A stretch of 64,000 nt of DNA from Halomonas sp. (GCF_020832045.1 NZ_JAFIFK010000062.1:1-64000), one strand, 5' to 3'. Shown: positions 48,050-59,511, numbered from the stretch's first letter. Made by a program: numbers and translations. Notes: generated from the sequence alone by a model not told the origin.

Positions 48050-48666
48050 GGCGTGAGTTCCTCCAGGGTAACGGGGTCGGCCTGTCCCGGCTGGGCGCCT
48101 TCCGGGGGATGATAGCCGCGCACATTGTCGGTCAATCGTGCCTGGTTGTCATGGATCCAGGCGTCGAAACGTTCGCCGCGCATATGCTGCGGTGGCTGCT
48201 GCAGCAGCGCCGGCGTATCGCTCCAGGCGTGGCCGATGTCGGCATCGTAGTGCAGCACCTCGGTGTCGAGCTGCCAGCGCTCCTCCGGAGCGAACAGTCG
48301 GGCGTCGCCGGTCAGCGTAAGGGGGTTGCCGCCCGGACCGAGTCGGCCTTCACGGCCGTTGGCGACCCATAGGCGGCCTTCTCGGTCGATCAGATGAGCC
48401 ACCGGCGTCACGGCGCGGGTCACGTCGTCGTGCGGCGTATGCACCAGCCTGGGACTCTCCAGGCGCTGATGGGCCTGGCCATTGATATCGAAGCGAGTCA
48501 GCCGGGCCTGCTCCAGGAAATAGTCGGGTTCTCCGGCGTCGTCGGTGGGCACCGGGCCGGGCGTAGGCACCTGCCATGGATCAAGCCAGGCGATCAAGCC
48601 GCCCAGCGCCAACAGTAACAGCAGCAGCCAGAGGCGAAACGAGGGGCGCGGCAGGCGACGTAGCAT
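48046..48666 (-). CDS. lptC: LPS export protein LptC
   Basis: Inner-membrane-anchored bridge protein that receives LPS from LptBFG. The ATG at 48666 gives 206 residues with one transmembrane helix at about 11-27 and a periplasmic OstA-type domain (YFLEQARLTRFDINGQAHQRLES, TLTGDARLFAPEERWQLDTEVL, GYHPP near the C-terminus). The longer upstream open frame lies opposite or over kdsC and is rejected. It lies 11 bases after kdsC. Confidence 0.93.
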   Translation of the reverse strand: MLRRLPRPSFRLWLLLLLLALGGLIAWLDPWQVPTPGPVPTDDAGEPDYFLEQARLTRFDINGQAHQRLESPRLVHTPHDDVTRAVTPVAHLIDREGRLWVANGREGRLGPGGNPLTLTGDARLFAPEERWQLDTEVLHYDADIGHAWSDTPALLQQPPQHMRGERFDAWIHDNQARLTDNVRGYHPPEGAQPGQADPVTLEELTP

Positions 48667-48677
48667 CGACGCCGGTC

Positions 48678-49235
48678 TCAACGCTTGCCGTGGAGGTAGG
48701 TGTCGATCAGGGCGTCGCGATGCCCTTGCGCCTCCAGCAGCAAGTCGCAAATCTCGCGTACCGCGCCATGGCCGCCGCTGCGCTCGGTGACGTGGTCGGC
48801 GAGGGCACGGATGTAGGACGGTGCGCCGGGTACGGTAATGCCGATGCCGGCACGCTGAATGGGCGCCAGATCGGGAAGATCGTCGCCACAATAGGCGACC
48901 TGTTCGAGCTCGATTCCCTGGCGAGCGCAGAGCTCGCGCAGCACGACGAGCTTGTTCTCACAGCCTTGGAAGACATGATCGATGCCTAGAGCGGCTGCGC
49001 GATGACTGACCATGGACGATTCACGCCCGGTGATGAAGGCCACCTGCAGGCCGGCGCGACGCAGGAGTTTCAGGCCCAGGCCGTCCTGAGTGTGAAACGC
49101 CTTGATCTCGATACCGTCGGCCTGGAAGTAAAGACGGCCGTCGGTAAGTACGCCATCGACGTCCAGTGCCAGCAGGCGGATCTTGCGCAGCCGGTCGAGA
49201 AGGCGTGGATCGAGGGTGGTGATGGCCAGGGCCAT
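48678..49235 (-). CDS. kdsC: 3-deoxy-D-manno-octulosonate 8-phosphate phosphatase
   Basis: HAD-family phosphatase that releases Kdo from Kdo-8-phosphate for LPS core synthesis. The 185-residue protein has the nucleophile and acid Asp25/Asp27 in LALDVDGVLTDG, the motif-II FITGRES and the C-terminal YCGDDLPDL. The C0-type subfamily has no large cap. It is between kdsD and lptC on the same strand. Confidence 0.96.
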   Translation of the reverse strand: MALAITTLDPRLLDRLRKIRLLALDVDGVLTDGRLYFQADGIEIKAFHTQDGLGLKLLRRAGLQVAFITGRESSMVSHRAAALGIDHVFQGCENKLVVLRELCARQGIELEQVAYCGDDLPDLAPIQRAGIGITVPGAPSYIRALADHVTERSGGHGAVREICDLLLEAQGHRDALIDTYLHGKR

Positions 49236-49258
49236 GAGCTCTCCTTGTCAGAATGAAG

Positions 49259-50275
49259 TCAGATCACGCCGCTTCGCAGCAGATCGTGCATGTGCAGTGC
49301 GCCAACCGGGTGGCCTGCATCATCGACCACGGCGAGCGCCGTGATTCGATTGTCTTCCATCATGCGGACCGCCTCGGCGGCCAGTACGCCGGGCGCGATT
49401 CGCTTGCCGGGACGGGTCATGACGTCATCCACCGTCAATCGGCTCAGATCTTGATACTGGTCGAGAGTGCGACGCAGGTCACCATCGGTATAGACACCGA
49501 TCAGGCAGTCTTGCTCGTCGACGACGCAGGTAAATCCGAGTCCCTGGCGTGTGATTTCGAGCAGAGCGTCGCGCAGGGGGCTGCCGAGCGGCACGCGGGG
49601 CAGCCGCTCGCCCTGGTGCATCAGGTCGCAAACACGTAGCAGCAGTCGCTTGCCGAGGCTGCCACCCGGATGCGACAAGGCGAAGTCCTCGGCGGTGAAG
49701 CCGCGGGCTTCGAGCAGTGCCACCGCTAGCGCATCGCCCAGCGCCAGGGCTGCCGTGGTCGAGGCGGTGGGTGCTAGATCCAGCGGGCAGGCTTCTCGTT
49801 CGACGCCGGCATCCAGATGGGCATCGGCGTGGCGAGCCAGCGTCGAGCCGGGGCGGCCGGTCATGCTGATCAGCGGTGTGCCGATGCGCTTGAGCAGTGG
49901 CAGCAGGGCGGTGACCTCCGCCGTTTCGCCGGAGTTGGACAGCGCCAGAACCACGTCCCCCGGAGTGATCATTCCCAGGTCGCCGTGACTTGCTTCGCCG
50001 GGATGCACGAAGAATGCAGGGGTGCCGGTACTGGCCAGGGTGGCGGCGATTTTGCCGGCGATATGGCCCGATTTGCCCATACCGGTCACCACCACACGCC
50101 CCTTGCAGGCGAGCATCAGCTCGCAGGCATGATCGAAGTGGCCGTCGAGGCGCTCGGTCAGGCTGGCGACGGCCTGCTCCTCGATCAGCAGGGTGCGCCG
50201 AGCGCTGGCACGCAGGTTGGACTCCCCTTCGGACGGGGCGGCGGGTGAAGGTGGCGTAGTGGCATCGATGGTCAT
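49259..50275 (-). CDS. kdsD: Arabinose-5-phosphate isomerase KdsD
   Basis: Interconverts ribulose-5-phosphate and arabinose-5-phosphate, the first step of Kdo synthesis. The start at 50275 (MTIDATT) gives 338 residues; the upstream extension is not conserved. The SIS domain (RVVVTGMGKSGHIAGKIAATLASTG, SNSGETAE, LSHPGGSLGKRL) is followed by tandem CBS domains, the last ending GALHMHDLLRSGVI. It lies 32 bases after the antiporter gene and 23 bases before kdsC. Confidence 0.95.
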   Translation of the reverse strand: MTIDATTPPSPAAPSEGESNLRASARRTLLIEEQAVASLTERLDGHFDHACELMLACKGRVVVTGMGKSGHIAGKIAATLASTGTPAFFVHPGEASHGDLGMITPGDVVLALSNSGETAEVTALLPLLKRIGTPLISMTGRPGSTLARHADAHLDAGVEREACPLDLAPTASTTAALALGDALAVALLEARGFTAEDFALSHPGGSLGKRLLLRVCDLMHQGERLPRVPLGSPLRDALLEITRQGLGFTCVVDEQDCLIGVYTDGDLRRTLDQYQDLSRLTVDDVMTRPGKRIAPGVLAAEAVRMMEDNRITALAVVDDAGHPVGALHMHDLLRSGVI

Positions 50276-50307
50276 GTCGGTGATTGTTGTCCTTTGTGGG
50301 GAATCAC

Positions 50308-51273
50308 TCAAGTGGCACCGCTGGCAGCGGCGGCCAGCCACGTCAGGTAGACCAGATAGACTCCCAGGAAGAGCGCGCCGGGTAGTCGCCCGAGTTGGCC
50401 ATGTCGGAACCACAACAACACCATGCCCATTCCCAGCGTCAGCAGCAGCATGATGGGAAAGTCACGGCTGGCGGCGGCAGGGTCGATCGGGCCCGGGGCC
50501 AACAAGCCGGGGATCGGCAGCACGGCGAGCAGATTGAACAGGTTCGAGCCAATCACGTTTCCCACAGCCAGGTCGTGATGCCGCTTGATTGCACTGGCGA
50601 TACAGGCTGCGAGTTCCGGCAGGCTGGTGCCTACCGCAACCACGGTGAGGCCGATGATCAGCTCGCTGATTCCCAAGCCGCGAGCCAGCTCGCTGGCACC
50701 CCATACCAGCGAGCGCGAGCTGAGTGCGAGCAGCACCAGGGTGAAGACCAGCCACGCCAGGGCGCGTTTCAGCGTCATATCGGGAATGGCATCGTCGGCA
50801 GGGGCGTCGGGTGTGTCGGCACGCAGTAGCCACCACAGACTGAAAACCAGTAGCAGGGCCAGGAACAGAGCGTCGAAGCGGCCCAGTATGCCGTTTGCCA
50901 GTGCGTAACCGGCCAGACCCGTGGCGCCAAGCAGTAGCGGTAGTTCTCGGCGCACCATCGAGAAGCGGATCGGAATCGGCCTGATCAGCGCCGTCAGGCC
51001 AAGCACCAGGCCGATATTGGCAATATTGGAGCCCAATGCATTGCCCGTGGCCAGGTTGGGCAAGCCATCCAGCGCGGCAAAGACGGCCACCACCATCTCG
51101 GGTGCCGAGGTGCCGAGCGCCACCACGGTCATGCCCACCAGCATGGCGCTCATTCCGGTGCGGCTTGCCGTGGTGGCAGCGGCATTGACGAAGCGGTCGG
51201 CGCTCCACACGAGCACGGCAAGGCCCAGAGCGATCGCTATCACAGGCAGCAGCATGGTGAAGGGGCTCGCCAT
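50308..51273 (-). CDS. Calcium/sodium antiporter, YrbG family
   Basis: Cation exchanger of the CaCA superfamily, 321 residues from the ATG at 51273, with about ten transmembrane helices in two inverted halves. Each half has the ion-binding alpha repeat: VALGTSAPEMVVAVFAAL with LATGNALGSNIANIGLVLG, and VAVGTSLPELAACIASAI with LAVGNVIGSNLFNLLAV. The alternative ATG at 51291 adds 6 residues. It heads the yrbG-kdsD-kdsC-lptCAB series and is divergent from mlaF, as in E. coli. Confidence 0.93.
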   Translation of the reverse strand: MASPFTMLLPVIAIALGLAVLVWSADRFVNAAATTASRTGMSAMLVGMTVVALGTSAPEMVVAVFAALDGLPNLATGNALGSNIANIGLVLGLTALIRPIPIRFSMVRRELPLLLGATGLAGYALANGILGRFDALFLALLLVFSLWWLLRADTPDAPADDAIPDMTLKRALAWLVFTLVLLALSSRSLVWGASELARGLGISELIIGLTVVAVGTSLPELAACIASAIKRHHDLAVGNVIGSNLFNLLAVLPIPGLLAPGPIDPAAASRDFPIMLLLTLGMGMVLLWFRHGQLGRLPGALFLGVYLVYLTWLAAAASGAT

Positions 51274-51397
51274 GAAAATGAAGTGGCACATTAGACGTCT
51301 TCGGTGGCCTGGGCGCAAGCGTCTGGGTGGTCCGGACTGGCGCCGGAAGGCATGGTTAGGATACGATGTTCGATAATCTTTTCTTGGACCTTGCAGC

Positions 51398-52210
51398 ATG
51401 AGCGATTCCCCCCTCGTCGAGGTGAAGGGTCTGCACTTTTCGCGCGGTGAAAAGTCCATATTCGCAGGCGTAGAGCTGCAGATACCCCGCGGCAAGATCA
51501 CCGCCATCATGGGGCCCAGCGGGACCGGCAAGACGACGCTGCTGAAGCTGATCGGTGGTCAGCTGACGCCCGACGTCGGACGGGTGCTGATCGATGGTTA
51601 CGATGTGCACGCGCTGTCGCGCAAGGCGCTGTTCACGCTTCGCCGCCGCATGGGCATGCTGTTCCAGAGTGGCGCGCTGTTTTCCGATCTCAGCGTGTTC
51701 GAGAACGTGGCATTCCCGCTACGGGTTCACACCGAGCTGCCGGAGGCGATGGTTCGTGACCTGACACTGATGAAGCTCCAGGCCGTCGGCCTGCGCGGAG
51801 CGCGTGAGCTGATGCCGGCAGAGCTCTCGGGCGGTATGGCCCGGCGCGTGGCACTGGCCCGTGCCATTGCGCTGGACCCGGACCTGATACTGTATGACGA
51901 GCCATTCGTGGGGCAGGATCCCATCTCCAAGGGGGTGCTGGTTCAGCTGATCAAGAAGCTCAATCAGGCGCTCGGGCTGACGTCCATCGTGGTTTCCCAT
52001 GACATTCAGGAGACGCTCTCCATTGCTGACTATGTCTATGTCATCGCCGATGGCCAGGTGATGGCGCACGGCACCCCGGACGGTCTCGATGTCGACGACG
52101 ATCCTCGCGTAAGTCAGTTCGTGCACGGTGAGCCTGACGGTCCCGTCCCTTTTCACTACCCTGCGCCCGAGTATTTCGACGATATCCTCAATCAGGAGGG
52201 TCTGCAGTGA
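51398..52210 (+). CDS. mlaF: Phospholipid trafficking ABC transporter ATP-binding protein MlaF
   Basis: ATPase of the MlaFEDB complex that maintains outer-membrane lipid asymmetry. The 270-residue protein has Walker [10 protein letters not shown] at 39-47, the signature [15 protein letters not shown], Walker [14 protein letters not shown] and the switch His in VSHDIQET. The C-terminal extension ([13 protein letters not shown]) fits the MlaB-contacting tail. It is the first gene of mlaFEDCB, with an overlap of 4 bases with mlaE. Confidence 0.97.
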   Translation: MSDSPLVEVKGLHFSRGEKSIFAGVELQIPRGKITAIMGPSGTGKTTLLKLIGGQLTPDVGRVLIDGYDVHALSRKALFTLRRRMGMLFQSGALFSDLSVFENVAFPLRVHTELPEAMVRDLTLMKLQAVGLRGARELMPAELSGGMARRVALARAIALDPDLILYDEPFVGQDPISKGVLVQLIKKLNQALGLTSIVVSHDIQETLSIADYVYVIADGQVMAHGTPDGLDVDDDPRVSQFVHGEPDGPVPFHYPAPEYFDDILNQEGLQ

Positions 52211-52989
52211 TCCAGCGAGTTCTGAGTCTCGGTCGCCGCGGCTGCGACGTGCTCGAGGCGCTGGGTCGCTCGACCCTGTTCCTCGCGCAGTCAGCCTTCG
52301 GCGTCCCTTCTCGCGAGGGTTGGTATTTGTGGCTGCGGCAAATGCACTTCGTCGGAGTGTTGTCGCTCGCCATCGTCATGGTGTCGGGGCTGTTCATCGG
52401 CATGGTGCTGGCGCTACAGGGCTATACCATTTTGGTCGATTTCGGCGCCGAGCAGGCGCTGGGCCAGATGGTGGCGCTGTCACTGCTGCGAGAGTTGTCG
52501 CCGGTGGTAGCGGCACTGCTGTTCGCCGGACGTGCCGGCTCGGCATTGACCGCCGAAATAGGCTTGATGAAGGCCACCGAGCAGCTCACCAGCATGGAGA
52601 TGATCGGCGTCGACCCGCTGCGCCGGATAGTGGCGCCTAGACTGTGGGCCGGCTTCGTGGCACTACCGCTGTTGACCATCGGTTTCAGCGTGGTCGGAAT
52701 CTACGGCGGTTACCTGGTGGGAGTCGAGTGGCTAGGGGTGTTCGAAGGTTCTTACTGGGGCAACATGCAGTCCAGCGTCGCATTCATTGGCGATGTGGGC
52801 AACGGCATGATCAAGAGCATGGTGTTCGCCCTGGTGGTGACATGGATCGCGGTGTTCCAGGGCTATGATCTGATACCGACCTCGGAGGGCATCTCACGTG
52901 CCACGACGCGTACGGTAGTCTACTCGTCACTGGCGGTGCTGGGCCTCGATTTCGTACTCACTGCGGTCATGTTCGGAGGGTTTTCATGA
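52207..52989 (+). CDS. mlaE: Phospholipid trafficking permease MlaE
   Basis: Integral membrane subunit of MlaFEDB, 260 residues, with the MlaE features [24 protein letters not shown], the [24 protein letters not shown] segment and the C-terminal [11 protein letters not shown]. The GTG start overlaps the mlaF stop (GTGA). It lies 37 bases before mlaD. Confidence 0.96.
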   Translation: MIQRVLSLGRRGCDVLEALGRSTLFLAQSAFGVPSREGWYLWLRQMHFVGVLSLAIVMVSGLFIGMVLALQGYTILVDFGAEQALGQMVALSLLRELSPVVAALLFAGRAGSALTAEIGLMKATEQLTSMEMIGVDPLRRIVAPRLWAGFVALPLLTIGFSVVGIYGGYLVGVEWLGVFEGSYWGNMQSSVAFIGDVGNGMIKSMVFALVVTWIAVFQGYDLIPTSEGISRATTRTVVYSSLAVLGLDFVLTAVMFGGFS

Positions 52990-53026
52990 TGTTTGAACGG
53001 CGTCTATCGCGCGATGGAGAAGCAGG

Positions 53027-53491
53027 ATGAAGCGCAGCAAGACAATGGAGCTGGGGGTCGGTCTGTTCATGCTGGCCGGGGTCCTGGGGATGCTGTTTTT
53101 GGGGCTGCGGGTCAGCGGTCTGACGTTCAACATGCCGGGCGATACCTTTCGACTCGAAGCCAATTTCGCCAACATCGGCAGCCTCAAGCCGCGGGCTCGA
53201 GTCACCATGTCCGGTGTGACGGTAGGGCGAGTCACCGCCATCGAGCTCGACCCCGAGTGGTACGACGCTCGCGTGATCCTGGAGCTCGATGCCGAGCTCG
53301 AGGGTCGCCTGGCGCGCGATACCACCGCAGCCATTCTGACGGCAGGGCTGCTGGGTGAGCAGTACATCGGACTTACCGTCGGTGGCGATCCGGATATGCT
53401 CGCCGATGGAGATACAATTCGTGACACTCAATCTGCACTCGTGCTGGAAGAACTCATCCAGCAGTTCGTGTCCAATATGGTCAGCGATTGA
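53027..53491 (+). CDS. mlaD: MCE-domain protein MlaD
   Basis: Membrane-anchored MCE protein that forms a hexameric ring through which lipids pass. The 154-residue protein has an N-terminal transmembrane helix (about 8-28) and the MCE domain (FANIGSLKPRARVTMSGVTVGRV, then ...LLGEQYIGL). The short C-terminal tail contains the hydrophobic LEELIQQF helix. It is third in the mla operon. Confidence 0.96.
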   Translation: MKRSKTMELGVGLFMLAGVLGMLFLGLRVSGLTFNMPGDTFRLEANFANIGSLKPRARVTMSGVTVGRVTAIELDPEWYDARVILELDAELEGRLARDTTAAILTAGLLGEQYIGLTVGGDPDMLADGDTIRDTQSALVLEELIQQFVSNMVSD

Positions 53492-53560
53492 GGAAAGCCA
53501 AGCCAAGCTCAGCGGCAATGTTTCCTCAAGCCACCCTTAATTCTCATTCGAGGTCGATCC

Positions 53561-54223
53561 ATGAGTCAGATGACACTTCCCCTCGCCCTGTTTCGTCGTG
53601 CTTTCCTGGGTCTTTGCCTGATGCTGGCCAGCCTGGCGGCGGCAGCTGCCCCGGAGCGCGGTCCCGAGCAGGTCATCCGCGATAGCGTCGACGAGCTGAT
53701 GGGACAGATCGAGGGTCGCAAGGACTACTACGCCAATAACCCGGATGAGCTCAAGGCGCTGGTAGATGCCAACCTCGACGACATTGCCGACTTTCGCTAT
53801 ATCGGCGCCAGCGTGATGGGGCGTTACTTCCAGAACGCCACGCCTCAGCAGCGCTCGCGCTTTGCCAATGTCTTTCGTCAAACGTTGATCGACACCTATA
53901 CCAAGGGATTGGTGACCTTCGACTATCGCGAGCTAAGAGTCCTGGACACCCAGCGCCCGCCGCGTCACGAGGACCAGGCCGCAGTGGCCATGGAGGTGGT
54001 GGCGATGGATGGGGCCGTCTACCCGGTGAGCTACACGCTGCGCCTGAGCGACGGTCAATGGAAGGTGGTCAATGTGATCGTCAACGGTATCAATCTGGGC
54101 CTGACCTTCCGCAACCAGTTCGACCAGGCCATGCGTGATCACGGTCGCGATTACGATGCGGTGATCGCCGGCTGGGCTCCGGAGATTGCCGTCGAGGAGC
54201 TGGAGCAGGGTGTAGATGCATGA
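53561..54223 (+). CDS. mlaC: Phospholipid-binding periplasmic protein MlaC
   Basis: Periplasmic lipid shuttle between the outer-membrane MlaA complex and MlaFEDB. The 220-residue precursor has a signal peptide of about 29 residues ending in AAAA. The Tol-tolerance (Ttg2) fold shows PRGPEQV-like PERGPEQVIRDSVDEL, FRYIGASVMGRYF and SYTLRLSDGQWKVVNVIVNGINL. It overlaps mlaB by 4 bases. Confidence 0.95.
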   Translation: MSQMTLPLALFRRAFLGLCLMLASLAAAAAPERGPEQVIRDSVDELMGQIEGRKDYYANNPDELKALVDANLDDIADFRYIGASVMGRYFQNATPQQRSRFANVFRQTLIDTYTKGLVTFDYRELRVLDTQRPPRHEDQAAVAMEVVAMDGAVYPVSYTLRLSDGQWKVVNVIVNGINLGLTFRNQFDQAMRDHGRDYDAVIAGWAPEIAVEELEQGVDA

Positions 54224-54552
54224 CCCTTTTGCTCCAGCGTGGCGGCATTGAGCTCGAGGCCGGCCCGGCAGGGCTGGTCGTGAAGGGTGCAGTCGATTTC
54301 GATATTGCTGCGCCGCTGGCCGAGGCGGGCACGAAGTGGATCGTCGAGCAGCCGGCCGATAGTCGCATCATGCTCGACCTGAGCGGCGTTGAGAGTGTCA
54401 GCAGTGCCGCGGTGAGCATAATGCTCGAATGGACGCGTCAGGCGCGTAAGGCCGGCGTCGAGATAGGCGAGGTCAGGCTTTCCGCACCGCTGGTGCGGCT
54501 GACCCGGGTTGCGGGTCTCGATACGCTCCTGCCGCTCGTCGCGAGGGCTTGA
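54220..54552 (+). CDS. mlaB: STAS-domain protein MlaB
   Basis: Cytoplasmic STAS-domain subunit that stabilises MlaF. The 110-residue protein shows the STAS pattern with DLSGVESVSSAAVSIMLEWTRQARKAGV and a C-terminal strand-helix pair. The ATG overlaps the mlaC stop codon (ATGA). It is 127 bases before ibaG. Confidence 0.92.
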   Translation: MTLLLQRGGIELEAGPAGLVVKGAVDFDIAAPLAEAGTKWIVEQPADSRIMLDLSGVESVSSAAVSIMLEWTRQARKAGVEIGEVRLSAPLVRLTRVAGLDTLLPLVARA

Positions 54553-54679
54553 GCTGAGTCGCCGTGTCCCACCGGCATCGCCAATCGCGATGCTTTTCTT
54601 TACCATGTAGGGATTCTTGTTCCCGGCTGCGCCTCGAGAGGCGAGTCGCTCCACTCGTGCCACAGGAGTTCCCCTTTTC

Positions 54680-54949
54680 ATGCAACCCAGTGACGTCAAG
54701 GCACTGCTCGAGGCACGCCTCGAGAATTGCGAGTTCCACATCCAGGGCGAAGGCTGCAACTTTCAGGTCATTGCCGTGGGAGAGGTCTTCGAGGGTCTCT
54801 CTCCGGTCAAGCGTCAACAGCTGATCTACGGGGCACTTACCGATGAGATCGCCAGCGGCGCCGTACATGCCGTGAGCATCAAGACCTACACGCCGGCGCA
54901 GTGGGTCGGCGCGCCGGAGAATGTGTCTTCACCACGCCACGGCGCCTGA
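54680..54949 (+). CDS. ibaG: BolA-family protein IbaG
   Basis: Small BolA-like protein of 89 residues; BolA proteins with monothiol glutaredoxins act in Fe-S or acid-stress responses. The start at 54680 has AGGAG 11 bases upstream and gives MQPSDVKALLEARLENCEFHI. The fold has the conserved RQQLIYGAL(T)DEI helix and HAVSIKTYTPAQW. The open frame extends 21 codons further upstream without conservation. It is 12 bases before murA, as in E. coli. Confidence 0.93.
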   Translation: MQPSDVKALLEARLENCEFHIQGEGCNFQVIAVGEVFEGLSPVKRQQLIYGALTDEIASGAVHAVSIKTYTPAQWVGAPENVSSPRHGA

Positions 54950-56224
<1,275 letters not shown>

Positions 56225-56266
56225 AGTGGAGCGAGGCACCGTCCGGCTTTGACCATAGGCGAGACC

Positions 56267-56929
56267 ATGAGCAAGCAACTGATTCTGGCCCTGTCGAAGG
56301 GCCGTATTCTCGACGAGACCCTGCCGCTGCTGGCGGCTGCCGGTATCGTACCGGTCGAGGATCTGGGCAAGAGCCGCAAGCTGCTGTTCGATACCAACCT
56401 CGATGATGTAAAGCTGGTGATCATACGCGCCACCGACGTGCCCACTTACGTGCAGATGGGGGCAGCCGATCTCGGTGTGGCGGGCAAGGACGTGCTGCTC
56501 GAGCATGGCGCCGAAGGGCTTTACGAGCCGCTCGACCTGGAGATCGCCAAGTGCAAATTGATGACTGCCGGTCTCGATGGCGCGGTGGCCGCACGGGCTC
56601 GTCGCCGCGTGGCGACCAAGTTCGTCAACGTGGCGCGTCGCTACTACGCCGAGCAGGGCATCCAGGCCGAGGTCATCAAGCTCTACGGCGCGATGGAACT
56701 GGCGCCGCTGATGAATCTGGCCGATGAAATCGTCGATATCGTCGACACGGGCAATACGCTGCGTGCCAACGGCATGTCACCACGTGAACTCATCGCCTCG
56801 ATCAGTACCCGTCTGGTGGTCAACAAGGCGGCGATGACCATGAAGCACGAGCGCCTCAAGCCGCTGATCGCTCGGCTCGCCCAAGCCGTGGAGCAGCGCC
56901 GTTCGGCAGTGGAGCTCCCTGCGACCTGA
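56267..56929 (+). CDS. hisG: ATP phosphoribosyltransferase, short form
   Basis: First step of histidine biosynthesis. From the ATG at 56267 it is 220 residues, so it is the short (HisG-S) form. It lacks the C-terminal regulatory domain and normally works as a complex with HisZ, which is not in this window. PRPP-binding ([13 protein letters not shown]) and the N-terminal [13 protein letters not shown] segment are present. A TTG six codons upstream is an alternative start. It lies between murA and hisD, as in Pseudomonas. Confidence 0.95.
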   Translation: MSKQLILALSKGRILDETLPLLAAAGIVPVEDLGKSRKLLFDTNLDDVKLVIIRATDVPTYVQMGAADLGVAGKDVLLEHGAEGLYEPLDLEIAKCKLMTAGLDGAVAARARRRVATKFVNVARRYYAEQGIQAEVIKLYGAMELAPLMNLADEIVDIVDTGNTLRANGMSPRELIASISTRLVVNKAAMTMKHERLKPLIARLAQAVEQRRSAVELPAT

Positions 56930-56973
56930 GCGGCGCCATGCAGGAACACTTTTACTTGGAGGCGAATGCGAAC

Positions 56974-58296
56974 ATGAGCGGAACCCTGGCTGAATCCGTC
57001 GATATAGCTCGACTTTCCACTCGTGACGGCGATTTCGAGACTCGTCTCGAGGCCTTGCTGGCCTGGGAAGGTGTTTCCGATGCCGGCGTTCAGGAGCGCG
57101 TGACCGAGATCATCGCCGCCGTCAAGTCGCGAGGGGATGCGGCGCTGATCGATTACACCCGTCGCTTCGATCGCCTGTCGGTTGGCTCCATGACCGAACT
57201 TACGCTGGGCGCCGACAGGCTCGAACAGGCCTATCGCGGACTGCCGAATGCGCAGCGCGACGCCCTGGCCCAGGCCGCCGAGCGCATCCGCGTGTATCAC
57301 GAGCGCCAGAAACCGAGCTCCTGGTCTTACACCGAAGCCGACGGTAGCGTGCTGGGTCAGCAGGTGACACCGCTCGACCGGGCCGGGATCTATGTGCCCG
57401 GCGGCAAGGCGGCCTATCCCTCGTCGGTATTGATGAATGCCATTCCGGCTCACGTGGCAGGGGTACGTGAAATCGTCATGGTGGTTCCCACACCCGATGG
57501 CGTGCTCAATGAACTGGTGCTGGCGGCGGCACACCTGGCCGGTGTCGATCATGTGTTTACCCTGGGCGGTGCCCAGGCGGTGGCAGCGCTTGCCTACGGC
57601 ACCGAGAGCGTACCGCGGGTCGACAAGATCGTCGGTCCGGGCAACATCTACGTCGCCACCGCCAAGCGAGCCGTGTTCGGACAGGTGGGCATCGACATGA
57701 TCGCCGGCCCGTCGGAGATTCTGGTCGTCTCCGACGGCGGCACCAATCCCGATTGGCTGGCCATGGACCTGTTCTCCCAGGCCGAGCACGACGAGGATGC
57801 CCAGAGCCTGTTGGTCAGCTGGGACGAGAAGCACCTCGAAGCGATCGAGGCTGCCATCGCACGCCTGCTGCCGACCCTCGAGCGCGCGGACATCGTGCGT
57901 GCGTCGTTGGCACGTCGCGGGGCGCTGATTCATTGTCGCGATCGCGAGGAGGCCGTGCGGCTGATCAATCGAATCGCCCCGGAGCACCTGGAACTCTCCA
58001 TGTCCGACCCCGAAGCGATGCTGCCTGAGGTGCGTCATGCCGGCGCCATTTTCATGGGCCGCTATACGGCCGAGGCTCTGGGTGACTACTGCGCCGGCCC
58101 CAACCACGTGCTGCCGACATCCGGAACGGCACGCTTCTCCTCACCGCTGGGCGTCTACGACTTTCAGAAGCGTTCATCGATCATCCACTGCTCGGAGGCG
58201 GGGGCGTCGACGCTGGGCAGGGTGGCCTCGGTGCTGGCTCGGGGCGAGTCGTTGACCGCTCATGCCCGTTCCGCCGAGTACCGTATCAAGGAGTAG
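56974..58296 (+). CDS. hisD: Histidinol dehydrogenase
   Basis: Oxidises histidinol to histidine in two NAD-dependent steps; zinc enzyme. The ATG at 56974 follows GGAGG by 11 bases and matches the usual start of the family, giving 440 residues. An ATG at 56938 would add 12 residues. Features are [19 protein letters not shown], the dehydrogenase core [26 protein letters not shown] and [13 protein letters not shown], which holds a zinc ligand. hisC, which follows in Pseudomonas, is absent, and a protease gene comes next on the opposite strand after 9 bases. Confidence 0.96.
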   Translation: MSGTLAESVDIARLSTRDGDFETRLEALLAWEGVSDAGVQERVTEIIAAVKSRGDAALIDYTRRFDRLSVGSMTELTLGADRLEQAYRGLPNAQRDALAQAAERIRVYHERQKPSSWSYTEADGSVLGQQVTPLDRAGIYVPGGKAAYPSSVLMNAIPAHVAGVREIVMVVPTPDGVLNELVLAAAHLAGVDHVFTLGGAQAVAALAYGTESVPRVDKIVGPGNIYVATAKRAVFGQVGIDMIAGPSEILVVSDGGTNPDWLAMDLFSQAEHDEDAQSLLVSWDEKHLEAIEAAIARLLPTLERADIVRASLARRGALIHCRDREEAVRLINRIAPEHLELSMSDPEAMLPEVRHAGAIFMGRYTAEALGDYCAGPNHVLPTSGTARFSSPLGVYDFQKRSSIIHCSEAGASTLGRVASVLARGESLTAHARSAEYRIKE

Positions 58297-58305
58297 CGTT
58301 TCCCC

Positions 58306-59511
58306 TCAGCGCTCGGGCCGCCGGCTGGGCGGCAATGGACGCTCGCCCACGTCCAGGTCGACGGTAAAGGTCTCGCCGCTGCGCACTACCGTCAGCGGCA
58401 GCGTTGCCCCTGGCTGGATGGCGGCAATGTCGCTCATGGCGGCGCGTGCATCGAGAATCGGGCGGCCGTCGACTTCGAGCAGGACGTCACCAGGGCGCAG
58501 GCCGGCCAGTGCCGCGGGGCCCTCTGGGACGACGCCGGAGATCACCACTCCGCGGGGAGCGTTCAAGCCGAAAGAGGCGGCCAGGTCCTGCGTCATTTCT
58601 TGAGCCTCGATGCCGAGCCAGCCGCGAATGACACGCCCCTGTGTCACCAGGTCTTCGAGGATGGTGCTCGCCAGGCGCGTCGGGATGGCGAAGCCAACCC
58701 CTTGGGAACCCCCCGAGCGAGAGAAGATGGCAGTATTGATACCGACCAGCGCGCCTTCGGCATTGATCAGTGCTCCGCCCGAATTGCCTGGATTGATCGC
58801 TGCATCGGTCTGAATGAAGTCCTCATAGGCGCTGAGCCCCAGATGACTGCGACCGGTGGCGCTGATGATGCCCATGGTGACGGTCTGACCCACGCCGAAC
58901 GGATTGCCGATGGCCATGGCGATGTCGCCCACGGCCACGTCGCCGGTGTCGGAGACCTGTATGACCGGAAGGTTGTCGAGGTCGATGCGCAGTACCGCCA
59001 GATCGCTCTCGGGGTCAGTCCCGATCACTTCCGCCAGCGTCTCCCTGCCGTCACGCAGCGCCACTTGAATCTCGTCTGCGCCATCGATGACGTGGTGATT
59101 GGTCAGGACGTAGCCATCCTCACTGACGATGACCCCTGAGCCCAGGCTCGACAGCAGACGCTGCTGAGTGGGGAGGTCATCGGCGAAGAATTGGCGGAAA
59201 AAGGGGTCCGACATTAGTGGATGTTCTTCGCGAGGCACAACTCGTGAAGAGTAGATATTGACCACCGCCGGTGCCGCCTTTTCGACTGCCTCGGAATAGC
59301 TGACCGGCCCTTGCTGACGTGACAAGGGGGTCGCCTGTTGCAGCTCGGGGGCAGGGCGGGGGGCGGTCTGCACCACGGCTGGTGGGTCCTGTTGGGCGGG
59401 CTCGGTCGCCGTAGGACCCTGAAGCAGTTGGGGAAAGGTATTGAGAAGAACGATAGCCAGTAGCACGCCGATGACGACGGGCAAGACATAGGCAATGAGA
59501 GAACGTCGCAT
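58306..59511 (-). CDS. degS: DegS/AlgW-type periplasmic serine protease
   Basis: Envelope-stress protease that cleaves the anti-sigma factor (RseA/MucA) when its single PDZ domain senses misfolded outer-membrane porins. The 401-residue protein has an N-terminal membrane anchor at about 6-28, a Pro/Gln-rich linker, a trypsin-like domain with His140, Asp170 and Ser244 (GNSGG), and one PDZ domain at about 290-385 (GWLGI, GLRPGDVLLEVDG). A single PDZ with a membrane anchor separates it from DegP. It is convergent with hisD and divergent from the Nif3 gene. Confidence 0.93.
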   Translation of the reverse strand: MRRSLIAYVLPVVIGVLLAIVLLNTFPQLLQGPTATEPAQQDPPAVVQTAPRPAPELQQATPLSRQQGPVSYSEAVEKAAPAVVNIYSSRVVPREEHPLMSDPFFRQFFADDLPTQQRLLSSLGSGVIVSEDGYVLTNHHVIDGADEIQVALRDGRETLAEVIGTDPESDLAVLRIDLDNLPVIQVSDTGDVAVGDIAMAIGNPFGVGQTVTMGIISATGRSHLGLSAYEDFIQTDAAINPGNSGGALINAEGALVGINTAIFSRSGGSQGVGFAIPTRLASTILEDLVTQGRVIRGWLGIEAQEMTQDLAASFGLNAPRGVVISGVVPEGPAALAGLRPGDVLLEVDGRPILDARAAMSDIAAIQPGATLPLTVVRSGETFTVDLDVGERPLPPSRRPER

